Positions 33,133-42,930 are shown, numbered from the stretch's first letter. The stretch is DNA of 64,000 bases from Lachnospiraceae bacterium C1.1 (GCA_030434875.1 JAUISW010000001.1:1499501-1563500); one strand, 5' to 3'. The notes: a model not told the origin generated them from the sequence alone. Translations and numbers: made by a program.

Positions 33133-33653
33133 TATTCCAATCCTTCCAGCAAATGAACTTTCATATTTCCATCCTCGATATTGACTTCAAGAATGCATTG
33201 TTTAATAGCAGGGATCAGGATTTCTTTTCCCTCTTCACTGCGGACAATATATACATCATTTGCACCGGTATGCATTATTTCTTTTAATTCTCCAAGATCG
33301 CGACCATCATCATTTATAACATTGAGACCTATAAGATCAATTTCAAAATACTGACCTTCCTGAAGATCTGCCGCCTCTTCTCTAAGCACACGAATTTCAG
33401 CATTCCTGTACTTCATTACGTCATTTATATCATCGATTCCCTTAAATTTGACTATTGCCATGTTTTTAAAGAATCTGATTTTTTCAATTTCTTCTTCAAA
33501 TTCAGCGCGATTTGTCCTGATAATTACTTTTGTAAAATCCAAAAAGCGGTCAGGGTCATCCAAATACGGATAGACCTTGACCTCTCCTCTCAGACCGTGA
33601 GTTGAAGTAATTTTCCCAGCGGTAACGCGCTCATCATTGTATGATTTCGACAT
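33132..33653 (-). CDS. rimM: Ribosome maturation factor RimM
   Basis: 173-residue 30S assembly factor: N-terminal RimM domain (AGKITSTHGLRGEVKVYPYLDDPDRF) and C-terminal PRC-barrel (DLIGLNVINDDGRDLGELKEIMHTGANDVYIVR). It overlaps khpA by 20 bp. Works with the neighbouring S16 and TrmD genes, a conserved cluster. Confidence 0.97.
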   Translation of the reverse strand: MSKSYNDERVTAGKITSTHGLRGEVKVYPYLDDPDRFLDFTKVIIRTNRAEFEEEIEKIRFFKNMAIVKFKGIDDINDVMKYRNAEIRVLREEAADLQEGQYFEIDLIGLNVINDDGRDLGELKEIMHTGANDVYIVRSEEGKEILIPAIKQCILEVNIEDGNMKVHLLEGLE

Positions 33654-33864
33654 TAACCTTTTTACTTTCTTTTGATGAGGCCGCCTTTACAACGGAACGG
33701 ATAGCTTTAGCTATTCTTCCCTGTTTTCCGATGACCTTGCCCATATCCGAGGGCGCTACGCGAAGTTCCACATTGATTGTACGGTCATCTTCAGTCTCTG
33801 TTACAGTTACCTCTTCAGGACTGTCAACAAGAGCCTTTGCAATGACTTCCACAAGTTCTTTCAT
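33634..33864 (-). CDS. khpA: KH-domain RNA-binding protein KhpA (YlqC)
   Basis: 76-residue single KH domain with the GKQGRIAKAIRS GxxG loop for RNA. In Firmicutes KhpA partners KhpB in controlling cell division and elongation mRNAs. Conserved position between rpsP and rimM. Confidence 0.95.
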   Translation of the reverse strand: MKELVEVIAKALVDSPEEVTVTETEDDRTINVELRVAPSDMGKVIGKQGRIAKAIRSVVKAASSKESKKVNVEIIQ

Positions 33865-33883
33865 TGGTACCTCCCTTTCCGCC

Positions 33884-33911
33884 GTATGATATCATACCTG
33901 TTTCAACAGGT
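33884..33911. other. Two adjacent palindromes between rpsP and khpA
   Basis: GTATGATATCATAC (33884-33897) abuts ACCTGT-TTCA-ACAGGT (33896-33911) in the rpsP-khpA gap. The second would form a stable RNA hairpin without a T run, just before the khpA ribosome binding site; it may be a processing or stabilising element. Confidence 0.4.
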
Positions 33912-33950
33912 CATGAGCCTATTACAGCAGTTTACGAATATAAGATTTTA

Positions 33951-34199
33951 TTATTTCTGGATGATACCTGCGTTCTTAAAAAGTCTGGTAACAGTATCTG
34001 TAGGCTGAGCACCATTCTGAAGCCATTTCTTAGCAAGCTCCTCGTTGATCTTTACGAGAGCAGGCTCCTGAAGCGGATCATATGTACCGAGGTTCTCGAT
34101 AGCATCAGGTGTCTTGCATGAAGCCTTAGAATCTGTAACAACTATTCTGTAAAAAGGTGCCTTTTTCTTACCGATTCTCTTAAGTCTAATCTTTACCAT
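33951..34199 (-). CDS. rpsP: 30S ribosomal protein S16
   Basis: 82 residues with [24 protein letters not shown] and [10 protein letters not shown], ending NAGIIQK. Component of the 30S body; its assembly neighbour RimM is encoded two genes on. Confidence 0.98.
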   Translation of the reverse strand: MVKIRLKRIGKKKAPFYRIVVTDSKASCKTPDAIENLGTYDPLQEPALVKINEELAKKWLQNGAQPTDTVTRLFKNAGIIQK

Positions 34200-34292
34200 T
34201 TCAATTCTCCTTGATCTTAAATCAATATTACTTAATGTTTATATATTTCAACTGCTCTCAGCAGAATGAAACCATGTTTAACTCTAAACGCA

Positions 34293-35654
34293 TCAGCGCA
34301 TTCCGCGCATCATATTCTTAAGTGCGTTCATTCCTCCAAAACCACCGCGGCCTTTCATCATTCCGGGCATCTTCTTCATCATTTTCTGCATCTCATTAAA
34401 TTCTTTAACAAGACGATTTACATACATGATGTCTACTCCTGCGCCCTTTGCAATTCTATGTTTGCGGTGAGGATTCAAAATTGAAGGATTTGCTCTCTCA
34501 GCTTTTGTCATTGAATGAATTATTGCCTCATTTCTTCTGAGGACTTTTTCATCAACCATGCTGCTGATATCTTTTCCCCCGGTAAGTCCAGGAAGCATTG
34601 AAAGTATTGAGCTTAATCCGCCCATCTTTCGCATCTGATCCATACTGGTAAGGTAATCATCAAAATCAAATTTACCTTTTTTGAACTTTTCCTTCATATC
34701 TCCGGCAGCTTCAACATCAACTGTTTCTGCAGCCTTTTCTATCAATGAAAGGATATCTCCCATTCCAAGGATTCTTGAAGCCATTCTGTCCGGATAAAAC
34801 TGCTCCAGATCGGTGAGCTTCTCACCCATACCAACATATATGATAGGCTTTCCTGTAACAGCACGGATTGAAAGTGCTGCACCGCCTCTTGCATCTGAAT
34901 CCATCTTTGAAAGAACAACACCGTCAAGACCGATTTTTTCATCAAATCCCTTGGCAACATCCACTGCCGCCTGACCGGTACTTCCGTCTACAACCAGAAG
35001 TGTGTTCATTATTTCTATGTTTTCTCTAATGCGAACAAGCTCATCCATGAGCTCTTCATCAATCTGCTGACGACCGGCCGTATCAAAGATCACGACTGTG
35101 TGACCGTTTTTCTCAGCATAAGCAAGTGCTTCTTTTGCGATTTCTACCGGATTCTTACTGTCTTCTTTCTTAAAGACCTCAGCTCCAACTTTTTCACCAT
35201 TTATTTCCAACTGTTTAATAGCAGCAGGTCTGTAGACGTCGCAGGCAACCAGCAAACTCTTTTTTCCGCGTTTCTTCAAAAGTGCTGCAAGTTTTGCTGT
35301 AGTCGTTGTCTTACCTGCACCGTTAAGTCCACACATCATGATCGTTGTAATAGACTTTCCGGGAGCAAAGTTGAGCTCAGTCATCTCAGAACCCATAAGA
35401 GAGATCATCTCTTCATTAACGATCTTAATAACCGTCTGGGCAGGGTTAAGATTATCAAGAACTTCAGCTCCGACTGCTTTTTCCTGTATCGCAGAAATAA
35501 ACTGTTTAACGACTTTGAAGTTAACATCGGCCTCCAAAAGCGCCATTTTAACTTCTTTCAGGGATTTTTTAACGTCGTCCTCTGTAAGTCTTCCCTTTGA
35601 ACGAAGATTCTTAAATACATTCTGTAGTTTTTCGGTAAGGCTTTCAAATGCCAT
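34293..35654 (-). CDS. ffh: Signal recognition particle protein Ffh
   Basis: 453-residue SRP54 homologue. N domain (1-85), GTPase domain with GLNGAGKTTTTAKLA, DTAGRQQ and the TKMD-type LSKMDSDARGG, then a Met-rich M domain (MMKKMPGMMKGRGGFGG) for signal sequences and 4.5S RNA. It delivers nascent membrane proteins to FtsY, encoded 1.7 kb away in the same block. Coupled to ylxM directly upstream. Confidence 0.98.
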   Translation of the reverse strand: MAFESLTEKLQNVFKNLRSKGRLTEDDVKKSLKEVKMALLEADVNFKVVKQFISAIQEKAVGAEVLDNLNPAQTVIKIVNEEMISLMGSEMTELNFAPGKSITTIMMCGLNGAGKTTTTAKLAALLKKRGKKSLLVACDVYRPAAIKQLEINGEKVGAEVFKKEDSKNPVEIAKEALAYAEKNGHTVVIFDTAGRQQIDEELMDELVRIRENIEIMNTLLVVDGSTGQAAVDVAKGFDEKIGLDGVVLSKMDSDARGGAALSIRAVTGKPIIYVGMGEKLTDLEQFYPDRMASRILGMGDILSLIEKAAETVDVEAAGDMKEKFKKGKFDFDDYLTSMDQMRKMGGLSSILSMLPGLTGGKDISSMVDEKVLRRNEAIIHSMTKAERANPSILNPHRKHRIAKGAGVDIMYVNRLVKEFNEMQKMMKKMPGMMKGRGGFGGMNALKNMMRGMR

Positions 35655-35987
35655 CTATAAATCACCCAATATCTTTCCCGCAAGCTCACCGATCTTCCCG
35701 GCTCCCGGATCTTCTATCTTTCCGGCGATAATACTTATCTCACCCACAGCAGATTTTATACTTTCAAACTTAGCCACCAGATGAAGCCTCTCTTCATATC
35801 CGTCAAGAGCCTTTCTGCAGCGGCTGATCATTGTTGATACTGCCTGTCTGCTAATACCGTACTCGGCTGAAATCTCTGCCAGCGAAAGATCTTCCATCGT
35901 GTATGCTTCATATATCTGTCTTTGGTGCTCGTTCAGCAGCTCTCCGTAGAAATCAAAAAGCATTGCTGTCCTTGCAAGATCTTCCAT
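35655..35987 (-). CDS. ylxM: YlxM-family (UPF0122) helix-turn-helix protein
   Basis: 110 residues: LARTAMLFDFYGELLNEHQRQIYEAYTMEDLSLAEISAEYGISRQAVSTMISRC is the sigma-70 region-4-like HTH typical of YlxM, which always precedes ffh and modulates SRP. The start is set at the ATG at 35987 (AGAGGA about 11 bases upstream). Longer in-frame ATGs (36017, 36014) would lie at the predicted transcription start, without a leader. The C-terminal extension after the HTH is about 40 residues. Confidence 0.9.
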   Translation of the reverse strand: MEDLARTAMLFDFYGELLNEHQRQIYEAYTMEDLSLAEISAEYGISRQAVSTMISRCRKALDGYEERLHLVAKFESIKSAVGEISIIAGKIEDPGAGKIGELAGKILGDL

Positions 35988-36028
35988 ATCTCGTACCGTC
36001 CTCTGCAGCTTCATCATGCAACTAGTGT

Positions 36029-36057
36029 ATAATATCACACAAAAGAGAAGGTGTCAA
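36029..36057 (-). promoter_or_regulatory. ylxM-ffh promoter
   Basis: Minus-strand TTGACA (36052-36057), 17-bp spacer, TATTAT (36029-36034): near-consensus. The -35 lies within the right arm of the ilvA terminator. Confidence 0.75.
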
Positions 36058-36079
36058 CATCAAATGTTAACACCTTCAA
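36045..36079 (-). terminator. ilvA terminator overlapping the ylxM promoter
   Basis: AAGGTGT-AACAT and ATGTT-ACACCTT pair around a 3-base loop, followed by CTCTTTT on the minus strand. Its downstream arm contains the -35 of ylxM. Confidence 0.65.
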
Positions 36080-36098
36080 AAGCACCTTAAAAAAGCAA

Positions 36099-37322
36099 TT
36101 ATAATGCCGGACGTACAAGTCTCGGACGGAGTCCCTTCTTATCAAGTGACTCAATTATCTGATTTTTATGCTCTGTGCCAAATGCCTCGAGAGTTATGCG
36201 AAGTTCAACTGCCTCTGTTCTGTTTGTTGTAACGAACTGGTTATGCTCAAGCTTTATAACATTTCCATTTTCTTCGGCAATTATACCGGCAACTCTCGCA
36301 AGTTCACCTGGCTTATCCGGAAGAAGGACTGAAACTGTAAATATTCTGTCTCTCTGGATAAGTCCATTCTGAACTACAGAAGACATTGTTATTACATCCA
36401 TATTTCCGCCGGAAAGAATAGAGACAACTTTCTTGCCCTTACATTTAAGCTGCTTAAGGGCAGCAACCGTCAAAAGTCCGGAATTTTCAACTACCATCTT
36501 ATGATTCTCAACCATATCCAGGAATGCTGTAACAAGATCAGAATCCGGAACTGTTATTACCTCATCAAGATTTTTCTGAAGATAAGGGAATATCTTGCTT
36601 CCGGGTGTCTTAACAGCAGTTCCGTCAGCAATTGTAGATGCAGATTTAAGTGTAGTGACCTTGCCCTTTTTCATGGATTCTGTAAGGCATGCTGCCCCCT
36701 CCGGCTCAACACCGATAACCTTTGTATCCGGATGAAGAAGCTTTGTAAGAGTAGAAACGCCGGTAGCAAGTCCGCCTCCTCCGATCGGTACAAGGATATA
36801 ATCAACCGTAGGAAGTTCCTTAAATATCTCCATAGCGATCGATCCCTGACCTGTGGCTACTCCAAGGTCGTCGAAAGGATGAACGAATGTAAGTCCTTCC
36901 TCTTCTGCCATTTTTAAGGCTTTTGCTGCAGCATCATCATAAACATCGCCATGAAGTACTACCTCTGCACCAAGTGCCTTTGTCCTGTTAACTTTAATAA
37001 GCGGCGTGGTTGTAGGCATTACGATCACAGCTCTGCATCCATAAGCTTTTGCTGCATAAGCAACACCCTGGGCATGATTTCCTGCCGATGCAGTAATAAC
37101 ACCCTTTGATCTTTCTTCATCTGAGAGTTTACTGATCCTGTAATATGCTCCTCTTATCTTATAGGCACCTGTTCTCTGAAGATTTTCAGGTTTCAGATAA
37201 ACATTGTTTCCACAGCTGTTTGAAAAGTAATCACTTGCAATTAACTTTGTCTCAAATGTGACTTCCTGCACCTTATCAGATGCCTCTTCAAATGCCTCAA
37301 GAGTTAAAAAATTGTCGCTCAT
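36099..37322 (-). CDS. ilvA: Threonine ammonia-lyase (threonine dehydratase)
   Basis: 407-residue PLP enzyme making 2-oxobutanoate from threonine, for isoleucine synthesis or catabolism. LKPENLQRTGAYKIRGAYY carries the PLP Lys, GNHAQGVAYAAK and PIGGGGLATG bind the phosphate, and a C-terminal ACT domain (VSVLLPDKPGELARVAGIIAE) ends the protein. One ACT-like module only, as in the TdcB/IlvA forms of Clostridia. AGGAG before the ATG. Sits between ftsY and ylxM without an obvious functional link. Confidence 0.95.
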   Translation of the reverse strand: MSDNFLTLEAFEEASDKVQEVTFETKLIASDYFSNSCGNNVYLKPENLQRTGAYKIRGAYYRISKLSDEERSKGVITASAGNHAQGVAYAAKAYGCRAVIVMPTTTPLIKVNRTKALGAEVVLHGDVYDDAAAKALKMAEEEGLTFVHPFDDLGVATGQGSIAMEIFKELPTVDYILVPIGGGGLATGVSTLTKLLHPDTKVIGVEPEGAACLTESMKKGKVTTLKSASTIADGTAVKTPGSKIFPYLQKNLDEVITVPDSDLVTAFLDMVENHKMVVENSGLLTVAALKQLKCKGKKVVSILSGGNMDVITMSSVVQNGLIQRDRIFTVSVLLPDKPGELARVAGIIAEENGNVIKLEHNQFVTTNRTEAVELRITLEAFGTEHKNQIIESLDKKGLRPRLVRPAL

Positions 37323-37342
37323 TTTACGTCTCCTCGTCTTTG

Positions 37343-38221
37343 TTACTGTTCGTTATCAAAAAGTCCTTCTACAAATTTATCCGGATCAAATTTTTCAAGA
37401 TCCGAAATTTTCTCGCCAAGTCCGATATATTTAACCGGAATTCCAAGTTCATTCTGGATTGAAACTGCAATTCCTCCCTTGGCGCTTCCGTCAAGTTTTG
37501 TAAGTACAAGACCTGTAACGTTAGTCACTTCCAGAAACTCCTTTGCCTGACTCATAGCATTCTGTCCTGTAGTTCCATCCACTACAACCAGAGTTTCCTT
37601 GATCGCCTCACTATATCCGCCTTCAATGATTGTATTTATCTTTTTAAGCTCATTCATAAGGTTCTTTTTATTATGAAGACGACCTGCCGTATCGCAGATC
37701 AATATATCAGTATTTCGAGCTTTTGCAGCCTGTATGGAATCAAAAATAACAGAACCCGGATCTCCGCCTTCTTTTCCGTTTATGATATCTACTCCGGCAC
37801 GTTCAGCCCACACATCGAGCTGCTCTATAGCCGCTGCCCTGAATGTATCTGCAGCAGATAAAAGAACCTTTTTGCCCTCATTTTTATAATTTGCTGCAAG
37901 TTTTCCGACAGTGGTGGTTTTACCAACACCATTTACTCCGACAACAAGTACTACAGATTTATTATTTTCAAAGTCATACATATCATCTGTACGAACAGAC
38001 TTAAGCATCTCCTTCATGATCTCTTTCAAAAGTTCTCTGCATTCTGAAGGCTCACTTATCCTTTTCTCCCTGACCTTTTTTCTTAAATCTTCAAGGATGG
38101 CTTCTGTAGTATTAATTCCGAGGTCTCCCATTATGAGGGTTTCTTCGAGTTCCTCATAAAAATCCTCATCTATTTCTTTATATCCTGTAAAAAAATCTGC
38201 AAGTTTAGAGAAAAATCCCAT
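37343..38221 (-). CDS. ftsY: Signal recognition particle receptor FtsY
   Basis: 292-residue SRP receptor GTPase. N domain (about 1-85), then VVGVNGVGKTTTVGKLA, DTAGRLHNK and LTKLDGSAKGGIA. It has no acidic A domain, as in many Firmicutes, so membrane contact depends on its N-terminal amphipathic helix. In the conserved rnc-smc-ftsY order. Confidence 0.97.
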   Translation of the reverse strand: MGFFSKLADFFTGYKEIDEDFYEELEETLIMGDLGINTTEAILEDLRKKVREKRISEPSECRELLKEIMKEMLKSVRTDDMYDFENNKSVVLVVGVNGVGKTTTVGKLAANYKNEGKKVLLSAADTFRAAAIEQLDVWAERAGVDIINGKEGGDPGSVIFDSIQAAKARNTDILICDTAGRLHNKKNLMNELKKINTIIEGGYSEAIKETLVVVDGTTGQNAMSQAKEFLEVTNVTGLVLTKLDGSAKGGIAVSIQNELGIPVKYIGLGEKISDLEKFDPDKFVEGLFDNEQ

Positions 38222-38245
38222 ATATTTACCTCAATATTATTAATC

Positions 38246-41200
38246 TTATGACTCGACCTTATCAGAATAATACGACTCATCGGAAAGGTCAACATTAACC
38301 TGTGTTGAAACTCCCTTTTCCTGCATCGTTATACCGTAAAGTCTGTCGGCTTTAACCATGGTACCTCTTCTATGTGTAATAACTATGAACTGCGTATGTT
38401 CAGTAAGCTTTGAGAGGTATGATGCAAAACGGTCTACATTTGCCTCATCAAGTGCTGCCTCTATCTCATCAAGCAGACAGAAAGGTGAAGGCTTAAGATT
38501 CTGTATCGCAAACAAAAGAGCTATTGCAGAAAGTGCCTTCTCTCCACCGGAAAGCTGCATCATATTCTGAAGCTTCTTTCCCGGCGGCTGTGCAGTGATC
38601 TTTATATCTGTGGACAGAAGATCCTCGCTGTTTACAAGCTCCAGCGTACCTTTTCCGCCTCCAAAAAGTTCCTTGAAAACTATATCATATTGAGTAGCTA
38701 TCTCTCCAAACTTCTCTGAAAACTGTTTCTTCATGTTTTCATCAAGTTCTTCTATTACTTTTTGTAAATCCTCAGCAGCCTTGACCAGGTCATTTCTCTG
38801 CTCATCCATGAAATTGAAACGTTCCATGAGATTTTTATAGTCCTCTATAGCATTTACATTAACTGCACCAAGGTCTCTTATATCATTTTTCAACGAAGAT
38901 ATCTTTTTCTTCATTGACGCAAGCTCTCCGCTCTCTTCTGTTCTTAGCTTTTCAGCATCTGACGGAGTCATCTCATACTCTTCCCACATATATGATGTGA
39001 GATTCTCGATAGAACCTTCGTATTTCTCTTTTGCAGAAGAAAGTCTGTAAATCTCTTTTTCGATCGATGTCTTTCTTTCTGCCAGCCCTTCTCTGGATGT
39101 AAAAATCTCGTTCTGTTCTTTCGAAAGTTCTTCCTTTCTTGAGACCAGTGCATTCAGCTCTTTATGATCATCATCCGTTTCATCTTCATCCTGAGCTATG
39201 CTCTTTTCGAGTTTTTCTATTTCCTTAAGTTTATTTTCTGTCTCTATCTGATTTTCATTGATATTTTTCAGATTTACTGCAAGTTCGCTCTCGCATCTGC
39301 TTATCGAGCTTTCAATTCTTTCAAGTTCTGCAGCCGCATATTTCTGTGCCTCAAGGAGAGATGCATTTGCTCTGTCAGCCTCTCCTATCTTGTCTCTGAG
39401 GCTGTGAGCTTCAGCTGACTTAATTTCGTTTTCGCCTGAAAGCCTTTCAACCTCTGATTTGAGTTCTTCCTCTGTCTTTTCCGACTCTTCGAGCTCGGAA
39501 GCAACCTTTTCCTTAGCAGCCTTAATTTCTTCTATCTGGCGTTTTAACTCGCCCTTCTCTCTTTCGATGCCGCTTTCGCCTTCACGACGTTCTTTGGTAC
39601 GCTCTTCAAGATTTTTAAGCGCAAGTGCACAGGTATTTCGTTCAATCCCTGCTTCACGTATATCTTTTTCTTCTTTCTGCATAAGTTCAGAAAGTTCTCT
39701 TTGCTCATTTCTAAGCTCTTCAACTTCGCTTAAGACCTTATCCAGCTCTGTCATTATCTCACGACCTTCTTTTGTGAGATTTTCTATCTCCCTCTGTCGT
39801 CCGAGAAGACCTGCGCTGTTTGCCCTGTAAGCACCACCAGAGATAGATCCGCCCGGATTCAGGACTTCTCCTCCAAGCGTAACTATTCTTAGCCTGTAGC
39901 GGTATTTTCTTGCTATCAAGGTTGCATTATCTATATTATCAACAACAAGAATTCCACCCAAAAGGTTTGACGCAACATTTTCGTATTTTTTCTCAACAGA
40001 AATAAGTGTGTTTCCTGCCCCTACAACGCCCTTTTCTTTTAATGCTTCCGGAACAGGTATCGACCTCGGCTGTATCGATGTCAGTGGAAGGAATGTTGCA
40101 CGTCCTGCATGCTCAGATTTCAAATAGTTAATGATCCTTTTTGCAGTATCTTCATCTGTCGTGACAATATTCTGCATGGCTCCGCCAAGGGCTGTCTCTA
40201 TTGCAACTTCATATTTCTGCTCAACCGTAAAAAGATCCGCTACAACACCACATATTCCCTTTTCCCTTGAGCGCTGCTCCATTGCCTTTTTAACGGCATT
40301 CCCATATCCGTCATAGCGCTCAGCCATATTCTTAACAGACTCAAGTCTTGATTTCTTCTCATGGTACTTTATTTCAAGTCCATGATGTCGACTGTCAAGT
40401 TCAGAAAGCTTTGCTGTTATCGCATTGCGTTTTGAATCGTTTTCAACTTTTGACTGCTCAAGTCCACGAAGTTTTTCCTCAGCCTCGTCAAACTTCGCCT
40501 TTGCTTCACCAAGTTCCCTGTTCAGAGTCTCCTCATCGGTCTTGGCCTGTAAAAATCTTGCTTCTATCTCGCTCTGTCTGATACTGGCCTGTTCAAGCAT
40601 CGTATCATAACGACCTATATTTGACTTTATAGTGGATCTGGCATTAAGCGTTTCAATGATCCGGCTTTTTCCGTCTTCAGTCTTCTTTTCGAGTTCAGAA
40701 ATCTCTTCTTCAAGCTCTTTCAGTTTTTCTCTGTCTTCATCGAGAATAGCGATCCTGCCCTGCACCTTTTCATCAGCTTCACGCTTCTTCTCGCGAATTC
40801 CTTCGACCTCTTTTTCAAAGCCTTCCTTGTCTTTCTTCAGCGCATCAATACGATTATTAAAATGTTCATCCGAAACCTTGATCGTATTTATCTGCTCTTT
40901 AAGAACGTTTATCTGCCCCTGGATCTGGCCTTTATAAAGGGTTTTACCTGCTATTTCCTCCCTCTTGGCCTCGATTTTCTTGTCAATTTCTTCAGCCTCT
41001 GTGACCTTTTTTTCATAATTTACACGACTTTCTTCATACTGCTGTACTGCTTCCTTAAGGTCTCCGTCAGCGATTTCCTGCTTTTCTACAGTTTCTTTTA
41101 TCTGGGTTTTAAATTTATCCGTTTCCAAAAGAAAAACATTTATATCAAGACCTTTAAGTTCCTCTTTTTTAGACAGATAGATCTTTGCCGTTTCTGACTG

Positions 41201-41821
41201 CTCTTCCAATGGCTTGATCTGCGTTTCAAGCTCTGAAATAATATCATTTACTCTGACGAGATTTCCCTCTTCCTCAGACAGTTTCTTCTGTGCGATATTC
41301 TTTCTTCTCTTAAATTTAACGATTCCGGCAGCTTCATCAAAAAGTTCTCTTCTTTCCTCAGCTTTTCCCGAAAGAATCTTATCAATCTGGCCCTGTCCGA
41401 TTATAGAATAACCTTCCTGACCAATACCTGTATCATAAAAAAGCTCCTCAACGTCACGAAGCCTGCAGGTATTTCCATTTATAAGATATTCACTTTCTCC
41501 GGAGCGGTAAACACGTCTTGCAACTGTAACCTCATCGAATTCGATAGAAAGAGCGTGATCTGAATTATCCAGGCAAATAGCTACACTGGCATATCCCATA
41601 GGTTTTCTTGTTTCAGTGCCTGAGAAAATAACATCCTGCATTGAGGAACCTCTGAGTTCCTTCGCGCTCTGTTCTCCCAATACCCATCTTACAGCGTCTG
41701 CTACATTGCTTTTACCGGATCCGTTAGGTCCAACAATACCTGTTATTCCGCCCTTAAAATTAAACTCAAGCTTATTTGCAAACGATTTGAACCCCTGGAT
41801 TTCTATACTCTTTAAATACAT
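38246..41821 (-). CDS. smc: Chromosome segregation protein SMC
   Basis: 1191-residue structural-maintenance-of-chromosomes ATPase. Head N-part with GPNGSGKSNVADAVRWVLGEQ, first coiled coil about 170-500, hinge about 500-680 (RYDGYGNAVKKAM ... NPGGSISGGAYR), second coiled coil, then signature LSGGEKALSAIALLFAI and Walker B CLLDEIEAALDEANV. It forms the condensin-like loop extruder with ScpA/ScpB, not in this window. Confidence 0.98.
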   Translation of the reverse strand: MYLKSIEIQGFKSFANKLEFNFKGGITGIVGPNGSGKSNVADAVRWVLGEQSAKELRGSSMQDVIFSGTETRKPMGYASVAICLDNSDHALSIEFDEVTVARRVYRSGESEYLINGNTCRLRDVEELFYDTGIGQEGYSIIGQGQIDKILSGKAEERRELFDEAAGIVKFKRRKNIAQKKLSEEEGNLVRVNDIISELETQIKPLEEQSETAKIYLSKKEELKGLDINVFLLETDKFKTQIKETVEKQEIADGDLKEAVQQYEESRVNYEKKVTEAEEIDKKIEAKREEIAGKTLYKGQIQGQINVLKEQINTIKVSDEHFNNRIDALKKDKEGFEKEVEGIREKKREADEKVQGRIAILDEDREKLKELEEEISELEKKTEDGKSRIIETLNARSTIKSNIGRYDTMLEQASIRQSEIEARFLQAKTDEETLNRELGEAKAKFDEAEEKLRGLEQSKVENDSKRNAITAKLSELDSRHHGLEIKYHEKKSRLESVKNMAERYDGYGNAVKKAMEQRSREKGICGVVADLFTVEQKYEVAIETALGGAMQNIVTTDEDTAKRIINYLKSEHAGRATFLPLTSIQPRSIPVPEALKEKGVVGAGNTLISVEKKYENVASNLLGGILVVDNIDNATLIARKYRYRLRIVTLGGEVLNPGGSISGGAYRANSAGLLGRQREIENLTKEGREIMTELDKVLSEVEELRNEQRELSELMQKEEKDIREAGIERNTCALALKNLEERTKERREGESGIEREKGELKRQIEEIKAAKEKVASELEESEKTEEELKSEVERLSGENEIKSAEAHSLRDKIGEADRANASLLEAQKYAAAELERIESSISRCESELAVNLKNINENQIETENKLKEIEKLEKSIAQDEDETDDDHKELNALVSRKEELSKEQNEIFTSREGLAERKTSIEKEIYRLSSAKEKYEGSIENLTSYMWEEYEMTPSDAEKLRTEESGELASMKKKISSLKNDIRDLGAVNVNAIEDYKNLMERFNFMDEQRNDLVKAAEDLQKVIEELDENMKKQFSEKFGEIATQYDIVFKELFGGGKGTLELVNSEDLLSTDIKITAQPPGKKLQNMMQLSGGEKALSAIALLFAIQNLKPSPFCLLDEIEAALDEANVDRFASYLSKLTEHTQFIVITHRRGTMVKADRLYGITMQEKGVSTQVNVDLSDESYYSDKVES

Positions 41822-41833
41822 CTGACCTTCCCT

Positions 41834-42526
41834 TTACGAAAGCTTGACAAGAGCCTCATACGCAGCTCTCTGTTCAGCTGTTTTTTTCGAACTACCCGTT
41901 CCTTCGGAAATATCTTTCCCGTCTATGACTGCTGCAACCGTAAACTTTCTCATATGTTCAGGACCGGTTTCAGCTATGAGCCTGTACTCAAGCACTCCTC
42001 CCTCTTTCTGAACCCTGTTCTGCAGACAGGATTTAGAATCATGGAAAAGGCGTTTCTTCTCCATATCAGTGATGACAAATCTGTTTATAAAAGCTGCTGC
42101 ACAAGCAAATCCTTCATCACCGGCATCGAGATAAATTGCTCCTATAATAGCCTCAAAAATATCTGAAACAATTGAATCATGGTATCGTGACCCCTGCGCA
42201 TCTTCTCCCTTGCCCAAAAGAATATAATCCGAAAGAGATAATTCCTGAGCGCAAAATGCCAAAGTCGGCTCACATACAAGAGCAGCCCTTAACTGGGTCA
42301 TTTCTCCTTCCTGCATATCCGGACGATTCTTATAGAGAAAATCGCTGACTGTAAGCTCAAGTACGGCATCTCCTAAAAATTCAAGTCTCTGATAATCAGG
42401 ATATTTATTGATCATTAATTCATTAATGTATGAACTGTGAGAAACCGCTGATTTTAATAGTTTCTCGTCTTTGAAATGATAACCAATGCTTTCCTCAAGC
42501 CTGGTCAATGGATATTTATTATTCAT
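41834..42526 (-). CDS. rnc: Ribonuclease III
   Basis: 230-residue dsRNA endonuclease for rRNA and mRNA processing. YQRLEFLGDAVLEL holds the catalytic acidic motif, DIFEAIIGAIYLDAG the second, and a C-terminal dsRBD (SCLQNRVQKEGGVLEYRL ... GSSKKTAEQRAAYEALVKL). The ATG at 42526 with GGTG six bases upstream is preferred over a GTG three codons earlier. Confidence 0.97.
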   Translation of the reverse strand: MNNKYPLTRLEESIGYHFKDEKLLKSAVSHSSYINELMINKYPDYQRLEFLGDAVLELTVSDFLYKNRPDMQEGEMTQLRAALVCEPTLAFCAQELSLSDYILLGKGEDAQGSRYHDSIVSDIFEAIIGAIYLDAGDEGFACAAAFINRFVITDMEKKRLFHDSKSCLQNRVQKEGGVLEYRLIAETGPEHMRKFTVAAVIDGKDISEGTGSSKKTAEQRAAYEALVKLS

Positions 42527-42565
42527 TATATTCACCGTTAAAATTCAAACAATTATAAAGATATG

Positions 42566-42594
42566 AAAAAGAGCTCCTTACTAATAAGGAGCTC
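42566..42594 (-). terminator. Terminator after acpP
   Basis: GAGCTCCTT (42571-42579) and AAGGAGCTC (42586-42594) with a 6-base loop, followed by T5 on the minus strand. Separates plsX-acpP from rnc-smc-ftsY. Confidence 0.88.
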
Positions 42595-42635
42595 ATATCT
42601 TTCAGCAGCTAATAATCTAAGACTGTGATTTAATC

Positions 42636-42872
42636 TCAAGCCTTCTCTGAAGCAGACTTGATCTGTGCTACAGCATCAGCAACAGTTACGATCTTCTCAG
42701 CAGCGTCTGTATCGATAACGATATCAAACTCCTGCTCGATTCCCATGATGATCTGGAAAACGTCGAGTGAATCAGCACCAAGATCATCTGTGAATGTTGT
42801 CTCCATAGAGATCTCGTTCTTGTCTACATTTAATACCTCTGCGATGATGTCTTTTAACTTTTCAAATTCCAT
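42636..42872 (-). CDS. acpP: Acyl carrier protein
   Basis: 78-residue carrier of fatty-acid intermediates. The phosphopantetheine Ser is in LGADSLDVFQ, surrounded by acidic helices (FEKLKDIIAEVLNVDKNEI, VTVADAVAQIKS). The start is at 42872, where AAAGGAAC precedes the ATG; a longer in-frame ORF runs back into plsX. Directly follows plsX. Confidence 0.97.
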   Translation of the reverse strand: MEFEKLKDIIAEVLNVDKNEISMETTFTDDLGADSLDVFQIIMGIEQEFDIVIDTDAAEKIVTVADAVAQIKSASEKA

Positions 42873-42930
42873 TTTTTGTGTTCCTTTCTTAACCTTGTAA
42901 AAATTCTTTTTTATTTTATATATAGCCTTT

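Noticed and set aside
39164-41411. Several plus-strand ORFs opposite smc
   Set aside because: Ser/Phe/Leu-rich antisense shadows of the coiled-coil codons, without ribosome binding sites or motifs.
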